Source: Kiritimatiellales bacterium (GTDB lineage: Bacteria; Verrucomicrobiota; Kiritimatiellia; Kiritimatiellales; Pontiellaceae). From it: a DNA stretch of 38,982 nt. Below, one piece after another: positions 28,390-37,100 of the stretch (positions are counted from its first letter, which is position 1; each line of letters begins with the position of its first letter). A program made the translations under genes and the position numbers. The DNA lies in assembly GCA_030595785.1 (NCBI GenBank), contig JAUVCG010000002.1:1-38982 (forward strand), given 5' to 3'. A model generated the notes under the pieces. It saw only the letters and a list, made by a program, of their open reading frames with translations. It did not search any database and was not told the DNA's origin.

Positions 28390-29688
28390 ATGAATATACA
28401 AGGATCTTTAGTTAAGCGTTGGGGTGTTGTTCTTTTGACGGGGCTCTCGTTTTGCGGGTTGGATACTGTGGCCGGGGAGTGGCCGGAGTTCCGTGGTCCG
28501 GGGGGTGATGGCCGGGTCGAGGGATCGGCCCGGTTGCCGTTGCGCTGGAGCGAGACTACGAACGTGGTCTGGAAAACGGAGATTCCTCACGTGGGCTGGT
28601 CGACTCCGGTCACGATGGGCGACCGGATCTGGCTGAGCAGCGCCACGAAGGACGGGCACGATTATTATGCGTATTGCGTGGCGGCCGATACGGGTAAGAT
28701 TCTTTTTGAAAAGCACCTGTTCCATTGCGATACGCCGGAGTCGCTGGGAAACAGCGTGAACTGCTATGCCGCTCCTTCGGCGACGCTGGAGCCGGGCCGG
28801 GTCTATATTCATTTCGGGAGTTACGGGACGGCTTGCCTGGACTCGGCATCGGGCAAGGTGCTTTGGAAGCGCGATGATCTGCCCTGCCGTCATTATCGCG
28901 GGCCGGGATCGTCGGCGATCCTTCACGACGAGTTGCTTATTCTGACATTCGATGGCGTGGACCAGCAGTATGTCACCGCGCTCGACAAGCGCTCGGGCAA
29001 AACGGTCTGGCGGACGGACCGGGACGTCGAGTGGAAGGATCTGGACGATAACGGCCAGCCCAAGCGGGATGGCGATTTCCGGAAGGCGTTCGCGACTCCG
29101 ATTGTGATCAAGGCCAACGGGAAAGAGCAGCTGATCTGCCCGGCCTCTTCGTCGGTATTTGCCTACGATCCGCAAACGGGAAAAGAAATCTGGAAGGTGG
29201 TGCACGGTAGCCATACCGCGTCGGTCAGCCCGGTATTCAGCGAAGGATTGGTGGTGGCGGCGACGGGGAACCGCCCGGCCGAGCTGCTGGGCATCCGCCC
29301 GGATGGGAAGGGCGATGTTTCGGACTCGCACGTGGTCTGGCGTTTCGAGGGCAAGGATGTGCCCACCACGCCTTCGCCGCTTGCGATCGATGATCTGCTA
29401 TTTGTGCTGAGCAACCGGGGTACGGTTACATGCCTTGAAACCAAAACGGGTAAAACCGTGTGGCGCGAGCGCGTGGGCGGAAACTATCTGGCCTCTCCAA
29501 TCTATGACGGCGAACGGATCTATTTTTTCAGTGCAAACGGAAAAAGCCTCGTGATTCGGGCCGGACGAACGTTTGAGCAGTTGGCCGAAAACAAGTTGGA
29601 CTCCGGCTTCAATGCCTCGCCCGCGGTATTGGGCAATTCCCTGATTCTGCGAAACAAGACCCATCTCTACCGGATATCGGAGCAGTAG
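28390..29688 (+). CDS. PQQ-binding-like beta-propeller repeat protein (exported)
   Basis: EWPEFRGPGGDGR start motif, repeated 'tGK.lWk' blades (DSASGKVLWKRDDLPC, DKRSGKTVWRTDRD, DPQTGKEIWKVVHG, ETKTGKTVWRERVGG). Confidence 0.9.
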   Translation: MNIQGSLVKRWGVVLLTGLSFCGLDTVAGEWPEFRGPGGDGRVEGSARLPLRWSETTNVVWKTEIPHVGWSTPVTMGDRIWLSSATKDGHDYYAYCVAADTGKILFEKHLFHCDTPESLGNSVNCYAAPSATLEPGRVYIHFGSYGTACLDSASGKVLWKRDDLPCRHYRGPGSSAILHDELLILTFDGVDQQYVTALDKRSGKTVWRTDRDVEWKDLDDNGQPKRDGDFRKAFATPIVIKANGKEQLICPASSSVFAYDPQTGKEIWKVVHGSHTASVSPVFSEGLVVAATGNRPAELLGIRPDGKGDVSDSHVVWRFEGKDVPTTPSPLAIDDLLFVLSNRGTVTCLETKTGKTVWRERVGGNYLASPIYDGERIYFFSANGKSLVIRAGRTFEQLAENKLDSGFNASPAVLGNSLILRNKTHLYRISEQ

Positions 29689-30194
29689 GACCGTACCGAA
29701 TAGCACTAAGTTAAGCGTAAATAGCGCGCGGAACCGTCTCCGGTTGCCATTTCGCTGCGCTTCATTGCCGCCACGATGTGTCGGCCTCTCTTCGTGTCAC
29801 TACGATGGAACTTGTAGTACGTACCCGATCCGCATGCTGGGGAAATTCTTTGTAGTATCCTCCCAGCGAAGCGGAGAGGAAATGTTGGTGTGTGTACGTA
29901 GATCCCATCTCCACTTTGTTTCGATGCTACGTAGACGCGCCTCCTATGTAGTTCACTCGCAACAAATTGATATAAGCAGCGGATAAGTGTGCAGAAAAAT
30001 AATCTGCCCTCCGTTGCCTATATCAATCCGTTGCAGAAAAGAGGGTATCCTTCCTTCTTTCGGGTTCATAGAGCCGCTCATATTGTACGGATTTGGTACT
30101 GGAAAAGCCGGAGATACAGGGGCATGCTACCTCCATGTTAAAGCGCGGGACAGTGGACGCGTCACAGTGAAGCACAACAGGAAAGGAGCCTGTC

Positions 30195-30341
30195 ATGAAA
30201 AGAATACTCGCATACGTACTGGCCGCTGGAGCGGTTTCCGTTCTTTTGAGCGGATGTGCAACGGAAAAGAAGGCGGAGGAACACCCGAAGGCGGAACATC
30301 CGCAGGCTGAACAGCCGAAGGCCGAACACCCGTCCAATTAA
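30195..30341 (+). CDS. Small lipoprotein with tandem EHPKA-type repeats, 48 aa
   Basis: GAAAGGAG RBS, MKRILAYVLAAGAVSVLLSGC lipobox, then AEEHPKAEHPQAEQPKAEHPSN; 15-bp DNA tandem repeat at 30279-30332. Below the ORF track cutoff. Confidence 0.75.
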   Translation: MKRILAYVLAAGAVSVLLSGCATEKKAEEHPKAEHPQAEQPKAEHPSN

Positions 30342-30345
30342 GTAG

Positions 30346-31812
30346 ATGGACGTTACGGCCCCATACAAAAAGGCATGGCGGGCGACCGTGGTCTGCCCGG
30401 CCGCCTGCCTGTGTATCTTTATCGCCGGATGTTCCAGTGTCCGGACTCCGCACAATCCGGCAGCCGAGCCGGTTCCCGGGGTGGTGACCTCGGACATCGA
30501 TGCCGGCATCCGGAAGCATATCCGCGAGGTGAGCGAAGCCCATGGCGGAATCTTCCCGCTGGTGGATCACGGCGAAGAGTTGTCGCTGAGGTTGGTCAAG
30601 GTGCACACCGAATATCTGGCCACGCTCGGTCCGCACGAACACTTTGCCTGTGTCGATCTGGTCGATGCCAACGGCGATGTCCATGATGTGGATTTTTTCA
30701 TGCACGGGGATCCCGGCAACATGGAGGTGACCCGTACGATGCCGCACAAGCTCAACGGCATCCCTTACTATTTCTGGGAACAGAACGATGAAGAAAACTG
30801 GGTCACGGTTCCCTCCGATCAGGCCTCGCAAAAGCTGATGGGGGTGATTGCCCCCGTAGATCATTTTACGTTCCGCTATCGGGCCGCGCTGCCCGAAATC
30901 ACCGGCCCGGCCAGACTATGGATTCCGCTGGCACAAAGCGATCCGTTCCAGACGGTGGAAACCAAAGCCATATATGAACCAAGAAAACACCGCATCCTCG
31001 ACGAGCAGAAGCATGGCAACAAGGTGCTGTTCTGGGAGCTGGGGCCGGAGGACAGCGGCACGTACATCGACATTCGCTATGATGTGCGGCGCATTGAAAA
31101 GTCAGCTTACGTCGATCCAGGCAGCGATCCGTCCGACTATCTCGTCCCCGACCGGCTGGTGCCCGCCGATCCCTTTTTTGAACAGACGGCGAAGGACGCC
31201 ACGGTTGGAAAGCCCACCGACCTCCAGCGAGCCCGGGCGTTGTACGACCTGGTGATCGACCAGCTCAAATATGCCAAGGCCGGCGAAGGATGGGGCCAGG
31301 GCGACGCGGTCTTCGCGTGCGATGCGCGGCGGGGAAACTGCACCGACTACCACGCCTACTTCATCGCCCTGGCCCGCTCCATCGGCATCCCGGCACGATT
31401 TGCCATCGGTGCAGCCATTCCATCGAACCGGGATGAAAGCGGGGTCGATGGGTATCACTGCTGGGTTGAGTTCTTTGCCGAAGGAAAATGGTGGCCGCTG
31501 GACATCAGCGAGGCGGACAAATATTCCGCCCTGTCCACCTATTATTTTGGACATAACCCGGCCAACCGCCTTGAGTTCAGCCGGGGGCGCGATCTGGTAG
31601 TGCATCCGGGGCCCGCATCGGGGCCCATCAACTTCCTGGCCTATCCCGTCCTCGAAGTTGAAGGCTCCCGGGTTAAAACCAAAATCGACTTCTCGTTCCA
31701 GCGGTCGGCCGGCTCTGCAGAAGAGGCGCTTTCCGGCCGCTCCCCACCAACCCGCCCGGCTCCGGCCGGCAGCGACGAAAAGCCCGCTCGAAGTGGAAAA
31801 CCAGCTGCATAG
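30346..31812 (+). CDS. Transglutaminase-like domain lipoprotein
   Basis: Lipobox-like CIFIAGCSS; RRGNCTDYHAYFIALARSIGIPARFAIG...GYHCWVEFFAEGKWWPLDISEADK gives the Cys-His-Asp triad. Confidence 0.9.
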   Translation: MDVTAPYKKAWRATVVCPAACLCIFIAGCSSVRTPHNPAAEPVPGVVTSDIDAGIRKHIREVSEAHGGIFPLVDHGEELSLRLVKVHTEYLATLGPHEHFACVDLVDANGDVHDVDFFMHGDPGNMEVTRTMPHKLNGIPYYFWEQNDEENWVTVPSDQASQKLMGVIAPVDHFTFRYRAALPEITGPARLWIPLAQSDPFQTVETKAIYEPRKHRILDEQKHGNKVLFWELGPEDSGTYIDIRYDVRRIEKSAYVDPGSDPSDYLVPDRLVPADPFFEQTAKDATVGKPTDLQRARALYDLVIDQLKYAKAGEGWGQGDAVFACDARRGNCTDYHAYFIALARSIGIPARFAIGAAIPSNRDESGVDGYHCWVEFFAEGKWWPLDISEADKYSALSTYYFGHNPANRLEFSRGRDLVVHPGPASGPINFLAYPVLEVEGSRVKTKIDFSFQRSAGSAEEALSGRSPPTRPAPAGSDEKPARSGKPAA

Positions 31813-32006
31813 GGGTATCTTCGAGCCACTGTGTTGCCCGTGTGTTTTAAAGAAAAAGGTACCCGTCCACTTTGGTCCACCGTACTTGACCAACAACTTG
31901 ACTAACCGGACATCGTGGATAGCTTACATTATGGATTTCCTTATGTAAGGATGAGGTGCAGTGCTCGCTTGCACAATATGGGATCTTCAGGAATGATCCA
32001 TTCCTT

Positions 32007-32083
32007 GCCCCGGTAGCTCAATTGGACAGAGCATCGGACTTCGAATCCGAGGGTTACAGGTTCGACTCCTGTCCGGGGCGCCA
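32007..32083 (+). tRNA. tRNA-Arg(TCG)
   Basis: Acceptor GCCCCGG/CCGGGGC, anticodon loop CTTCGAA, T-arm AGGTTCGACTCCT, encoded CCA. Confidence 0.97.
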
Positions 32084-32127
32084 CCTGTGGTTTGTTTAGC
32101 CGCGAGAGAACGCATAGAACGCAAAAG

Positions 32128-32152
32128 GTAGGGCGGCATCGCCGAGGCCGCC
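32128..32152. repeat. GTAG-headed REP palindrome
   Basis: GTAGGGCGGCATCGCCGAGGCCGCC followed by GTTTTTT. Confidence 0.75.
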
Positions 32153-32184
32153 GTTTTTTCGAGGGGGCGGGGTCAGGTCTTAAT

Positions 32185-32219
32185 GCCTAAAGCCTAAAGC
32201 CTACAGCCTCAAGCCTTTC
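32185..32219. repeat. GCCTAAA heptamer tandem repeat, 5 copies
   Basis: GCCTAAA GCCTAAA GCCTACA GCCTCAA GCCTTTC. Confidence 0.8.
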
Positions 32220-32326
32220 GGGACCTATGGTAGTTTTTTTAATCAATAATTGGTAGAAATAATAAGTATAAGATATAACTAGTAAAAATAATTAAGGGTA
32301 TTATTTAGAGACAGCCCCTTTGTCGG

Positions 32327-32777
32327 ATGGAGCCAGTTATGGAACAGTTGATTGTTAAGAGTGGGATTGATGGAAAAATTCTTCTGATTCGCGGGATTCA
32401 GGTAATGCTGGATCGGGATCTGGCGGAACTCTACGGCGTTGAAACAAAAATTCTTAATCGAGCGGTGAATCGGAATAGTGACCGGTTTCCCGAGGAGTTC
32501 CGTTTTCGACTGACCAAGGAGGAGTCTGAAAACTTGATGTGCCAAAATGGAACCTCAAGTTTGGTGTCACAATATGTAATACCTGATGACGAAGACTTGA
32601 GGTCGCAAAATGCGACCTCAAGTGGAGCACATGGCGGGCGTCGCTATTTTCCTGATCCTCGATGAAACCGCAGTCTATCACATCGGTGCATCCTTGAAGG
32701 ATCTGGGCAAAAAATGGTTCGCCTTCTCCAAAATCGAAAAGGATGCGCTCAATATTGTCGAACGGCTTCCAAAATGA
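32327..32777 (+). pseudogene. ORF6N-domain protein, frame-disrupted with internal deletion
   Basis: N-part GIQVMLDRDLAELYGVETKILNRAVNRNSDRFPEEFRFRLTKEE is ORF6N. After SSGAHGGRRYF the frame ends, while a second frame encodes FLILDETAVYHIGASLKDLGKKWFAFSKIEKDALNIVERLPK*, the typical C-terminus. Confidence 0.82.
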
Positions 32778-32844
32778 GCAGAATAGTAAACAGGAAGATT
32801 TCCGAACTGCTTCCCTGAATTTCTCGGAAAGTGGATAGAAAAGG

Positions 32845-32869
32845 GTAGGGCGGCATCGCCGAGGCCGCC
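32845..32869. repeat. GTAG-headed REP palindrome, identical to the 32128 copy
   Basis: GTAGGGCGGCATCGCCGAGGCCGCC. Confidence 0.75.
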
Positions 32870-32873
32870 TTCT

Positions 32874-32894
32874 GCCTACAGCCTCAAGCCTTTC
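32874..32894. repeat. GCCTAAA-family heptamers, 3 copies
   Basis: GCCTACA GCCTCAA GCCTTTC, identical to the last three units at 32199-32219. Confidence 0.7.
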
Positions 32895-33063
32895 TACAAT
32901 GCCGCCGTTTTTTCATTCCTCGCAGAGCCGCAGAGATCGCGGAGCATGAAAACAAATGTATTCCGACGGAAAAGGAATCCAGTACATCCTGCTAAACGCG
33001 CTCTGCGCACTCCGCGCCTCTGCGAGGAACATGTCTGTGTTGATCAGTGGCATTCTTTCGCCA

Positions 33064-33098
33064 AGCTAAAGTCTAAGGTCTACAGCCTAAGGCCTCGC
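33064..33098. repeat. GCCTAAA-family heptamers, degenerate
   Basis: AGCTAAA GTCTAAG GTCTACA GCCTAAG GCCTCGC. Confidence 0.6.
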
Positions 33099-33109
33099 GG
33101 CAACGCCGC

Positions 33110-33670
33110 CTAATACTCGCGGTATTCCGCAAATCCCCCTGCGACAAGCTTGTCATTAATGTTCACAAATCCATCATTTTCAGGCAGCCAGATTTCAGCG
33201 AGGTAGCGGCCATATTTTCCGCGCTGGTCCTTGATCGTTTCAATGATCACTTCCTTGCCGTCGATTAATTCCCGCAGCGCGTCGCGCGAAGCGATGCCGA
33301 CGGCTTTGGTGTCGCCCGTAAGCTCCGGTGCATTGATGCGGACAAGCCGCAGTTTTTCATTGCGGAGCCAAATGCCCAGTCCGAGATCGATATCCACCCG
33401 GCAGGTATCACCGTCATACACCGAGCGCACCAGCGCGTTATAGTGGTAGAGTTCGGCCTCCTTCGAAATCAGGTTCAGCTTCTTTCCCAGCGCATCGATA
33501 TACTGCTCCAGCGTTGCGATCCGGAAGTCGCTGTCACCATTTTCCAGATGGCTGATCGTCGACTGCGCAATGCCGGACCTTTCGCTGATTTCAGTCTGTG
33601 ACAAACCACTTTTCCGCCGCTCAAACCTCAGCAGCACCCCGATTTTTTGACCCTTTTCATCACTCATCAT
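33110..33670 (-). CDS. XRE-type HTH fused to thermonuclease (SNase-like) domain
   Basis: N-term IGVLLRFERRKSGLSQTEISERSGIAQSTISHLENGDSDFRIATLEQYIDALGKKL; C-term VRSVYDGDTCRVDIDLGLGIWLRNEKLRLVRINAPEL...GRYLAEIWL...NINDKLVAGGFAEYREY (SNase R/D/E pattern). Confidence 0.88.
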   Translation of the reverse strand: MMSDEKGQKIGVLLRFERRKSGLSQTEISERSGIAQSTISHLENGDSDFRIATLEQYIDALGKKLNLISKEAELYHYNALVRSVYDGDTCRVDIDLGLGIWLRNEKLRLVRINAPELTGDTKAVGIASRDALRELIDGKEVIIETIKDQRGKYGRYLAEIWLPENDGFVNINDKLVAGGFAEYREY

Positions 33671-33681
33671 GCCCTCCAGGC

Positions 33682-33699
33682 TATATCGTATACGCTATA
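33682..33699. promoter_or_regulatory. Candidate operator 1 for the HTH-SNase gene
   Basis: TATATCG-TATA-CGCTATA, 7+4+7 architecture, 12 bp upstream of the start codon. Confidence 0.6.
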
Positions 33700-33733
33700 A
33701 GAAGCATTTTTAATGCCGATAAAAAGGAATAAA

Positions 33734-33751
33734 TATAGCGAGAACGCTATA
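33734..33751. promoter_or_regulatory. Candidate operator 2 for the HTH-SNase gene
   Basis: TATAGCG-AGAA-CGCTATA, perfect 7-bp arms, same spacing, 52 bp from operator 1. Confidence 0.65.
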
Positions 33752-33938
33752 ATAACCAAGACTGATCAACCCCCTGATTCAGTGCCCTCCCTCCGAAACT
33801 CAGGAACTGCTCGTCCAAATCAGAAAGCAGCTGAGGGATGTACCACGAAATTGCCATTGCACTTCGTTTCATTGCCGTCCCTTCGGGCCAGCCTCGCTTC
33901 GCGTCACGAAATACACGAAAGTTGGATTGGCCGCAAAG

Positions 33939-33963
33939 GTAGGGCGGCCTCGCCGAGGCCGCC
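33939..33963. repeat. GTAG-headed REP palindrome with near-perfect stem
   Basis: GTAGGGCGGCCTCGCCGAGGCCGCC; GGCGGCCTCG/CGAGGCCGCC complementary around one centre base. Confidence 0.75.
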
Positions 33964-34163
33964 GTCTGCAAGGATTATCCCGCCGGCTATCTAGTCGTTT
34001 CACGACGTAAAGTCCTTGCCACAAAGTTCGCTACAATGAGTAGCTGCCGACTCAAACTCCTTCATTTCTTACGTGATCCCTAGTAAAAAATACTAAGGAG
34101 CTTGCAGAATGCCGTGTTCTTTCCTAATGTTTTTAATGACTCAATATCTATGTTCCTAATGCC

Positions 34164-37100
34164 ATGAATAGAGTGAAAAAGATCCTAAATAGAAGCCTTC
34201 TTCTGGATTTGGAAACAACTCCAAATGGGAAAGTTCTGAAGGTCGGAGCGGTTTGCAGTGGTAAGGAAAGCTACTTAAAAGGGCGCTTTTCTCAGACTGA
34301 TGTAAGCAAGGTGCTAAATGAGCTTGGAAAAGATGCCGACTATGTTCTCGGGCATAACATCCTCGATCATGATCTCCCTATCCTTCAGAAGCAATTTCCC
34401 GCTCTCCACCTTCATACGCTGCCTGTAATCGACACCCTGTTTTTATCTCCAATCGCTTTTCCTGAAAATCCCTACCACCACTTGGTAAAAGACTGCCGTT
34501 TGTTAAGCACCGCGTTGAATGATCCTGTTTGTGATGCCCGAAATTCGGGGCAGCTATTCAGCGACCAGTGCGTTGTTTTTGAAGCGTTGAGGGACAGTGA
34601 AAAAGAGTTGGTTCGATTTTATGCATGGGCCTTCTCGGCAACGATGCTTCCTCTTTTCCATGCATTGGAAATCGAGCCGCTCTCGGATCAGGAAGCCCGG
34701 AACTACTTCGGTTCACGGGTGACTGAACTGGGATGCCAAACCGCCGCTCAATCCTTAGCGCTGGAAATTGCTCAATTGGAGTTGAGGGAGTCTTCGGCCT
34801 ATGCCTTGGCTTGGTTGCGTATTGCCGGGTCAAATTCGATCATTCCGCCTTGGGTTCGGCACCGCTTCCCTGAAGTAGCAAGCATTGTACGCCGCTTACG
34901 GGACAAAGGCTGTTCTGCCCCATCATGTTCCTACTGCCAAACGAATCATAATCCACAAGTGCAACTGAAGCGTTTCTTTGGTTTTGACGACTTTAGGGCG
35001 CAACCCGCTGCGCCGGATGGTGGGAGTTTACAGGAGGCCATCATCCGCACAGGAATGAATGATATCCCCCTCCTTGCCATCTTGCCGACCGGAGGTGGGA
35101 AATCGCTTTGCTTTCAATTACCCGCGCTGGTGCGAAATCAGCGGCTTGGCGTTTTGTCGATTGTTATTTCTCCCTTGCAGGCCTTGATGAAGGATCAGGT
35201 TGATAATCTTAACCGTCTCACGGAGTCGAATTTTGCCGCCGCACTTTATGGAATGCTTACACCACCCGAACGCGGGGATGTCATGGAGCGCGTTCGTCTT
35301 GGTGATGTTGCTCTTTTGTATGTATCCCCGGAGCAGCTACGCAATAATTCCTTCCGAAAGGTCATCAAAGAGCGCGAGATTGGCTGTTGGATATTCGATG
35401 AAGCGCATTGCCTCTCCCGGTGGGGGCACTCCTTTCGCCCGGACTATCTGTATGCTTCTCGCTTTATTCGCGAAATGGCAGAGCAGCAGGCTGTTCCTTG
35501 CCCGCCCGTTGCTTGCTTCACCGCGACAGCAAAACAGGACGTCATAGAAGAGATTCGTCAGCATTTCCAGAAGGAGCTGTCGCAGGACCTGGAACTGTTT
35601 GATGGTGGTGCAGAGAGGGTAAATCTCGACTTCGAGGTGCAGGTGGTCAATTCCGCTGATAAAAGGGAGCGCGTTCGTGAAATGCTTGTCGACCGCCTTC
35701 CTAAACCAAAGGATGGGGCGTCTGTCGTCTATTGCGCAACCCGGCACGGTACCGAAGATATGGCCATTTGGTTAAAACAAGCCGGCTTGTCGGCTGAAGC
35801 GTTTCATGCGGGACTGGAGGCGCCTGAAAAACGGCGAATACAAGAGGAATTCATCGCAGGGACCATCCAGCATATTTGCGCAACGAACGCCTTTGGTATG
35901 GGGATCGACAAGGACAACGTCCGTTTGGTAATCCATGCCGACATTCCCGGATCACTGGAAAACTATTTGCAGGAAGCGGGTCGCGCAGGCCGTGATAGAA
36001 ATCAGGCGCGGTGCATTTTGCTCTACGATAAGCAGGATGTTGAAACCCAGTTTTCATTAAGTGCCTTTTCCCGGCTTACCCGCCATGACATTGCACAAAT
36101 CCTGCGCGGCCTGCGCCGTGCCAAGCGTGACGATAAAAATGCAGTCGTCATAACGTCGGGGGAAATTCTCCGGGATGAGGAAGTCGATACGGGATTCAAT
36201 ACAACCGATCCCATGGCATCCACCAAGATCAATACAGCCGTCTCCATGCTGGAGCGGGGTAGTTTTGTTCAACGCGATGAAAACAGGACCAGCGTGCTGC
36301 AGGTTCAGCCACTGGTTCGATCAGTGGATGACGCCGTCAAGAAGATCGATGCACTTAATCTATCGAAAAAGGTTCGGAGTCAATGGCTGGAAATGTTGGG
36401 TGCCATTTTTAACAGCAATCCGAATGAAGGACTCAGTGCCGACAATTTGGCAGAGCTTCCTTCAATGGCGTTGGCGGAAGATTCCGCAGTATACCGTACA
36501 CTACGCCATGACACCTTACCGGTAATACGTATCCTTAACGATATGGTGAACGCGCAGCTCATCAAAAAAGATACGTTGATGAGCGCCTACGTAAAGGTTC
36601 GGTGTACAAACGCATCAGATAAGGTCTTATCAAAAATCTGTGAATTAGAAATAGCCATGATCGCTATCATGCGCGAAGAAGAACCCGATGCCGATGGTTG
36701 GCTGGTTCTGGGTCTTCGTCGACTGAATCAGCGACTGCATGACGAGGGTTTTGCTTGTACTTCTGATGTTATTATCAACCTGTTCAAGAGCCTTGCTCTC
36801 GATGGAAAGGGGCTTGCCGGCAACCGGGGAAGCATAGATATCAAATATCGGGATAAGGAGCATTATCGCGTAAAGCTCCAACGCTCATGGGATGATTTGG
36901 CCAAGACCGCCGAAAAGCGGCATGCTGTTTCCGGGATCATTTTGAGTGCCATAATTCGTAAGGTCCCCGCGCAATCAAGCGGCGAGCATTTGGTGGAATT
37001 CAGCGAAAGCGATATGCTGGAGGCCTTAAAAGGCGATATGTTTGTGGCCGCGCAGATCAAGGATTTCAGCGCAGCGATAGAGCGGGGGCTGCTTTTCCTT

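Noticed and set aside
28408-29331. 307-aa minus-strand ORF
   Set aside because: Antisense shadow of the PQQ-propeller gene; Arg/His-rich with no motif.
31102-31896. 264-aa minus-strand ORF
   Set aside because: Antisense shadow of the transglutaminase-like gene.
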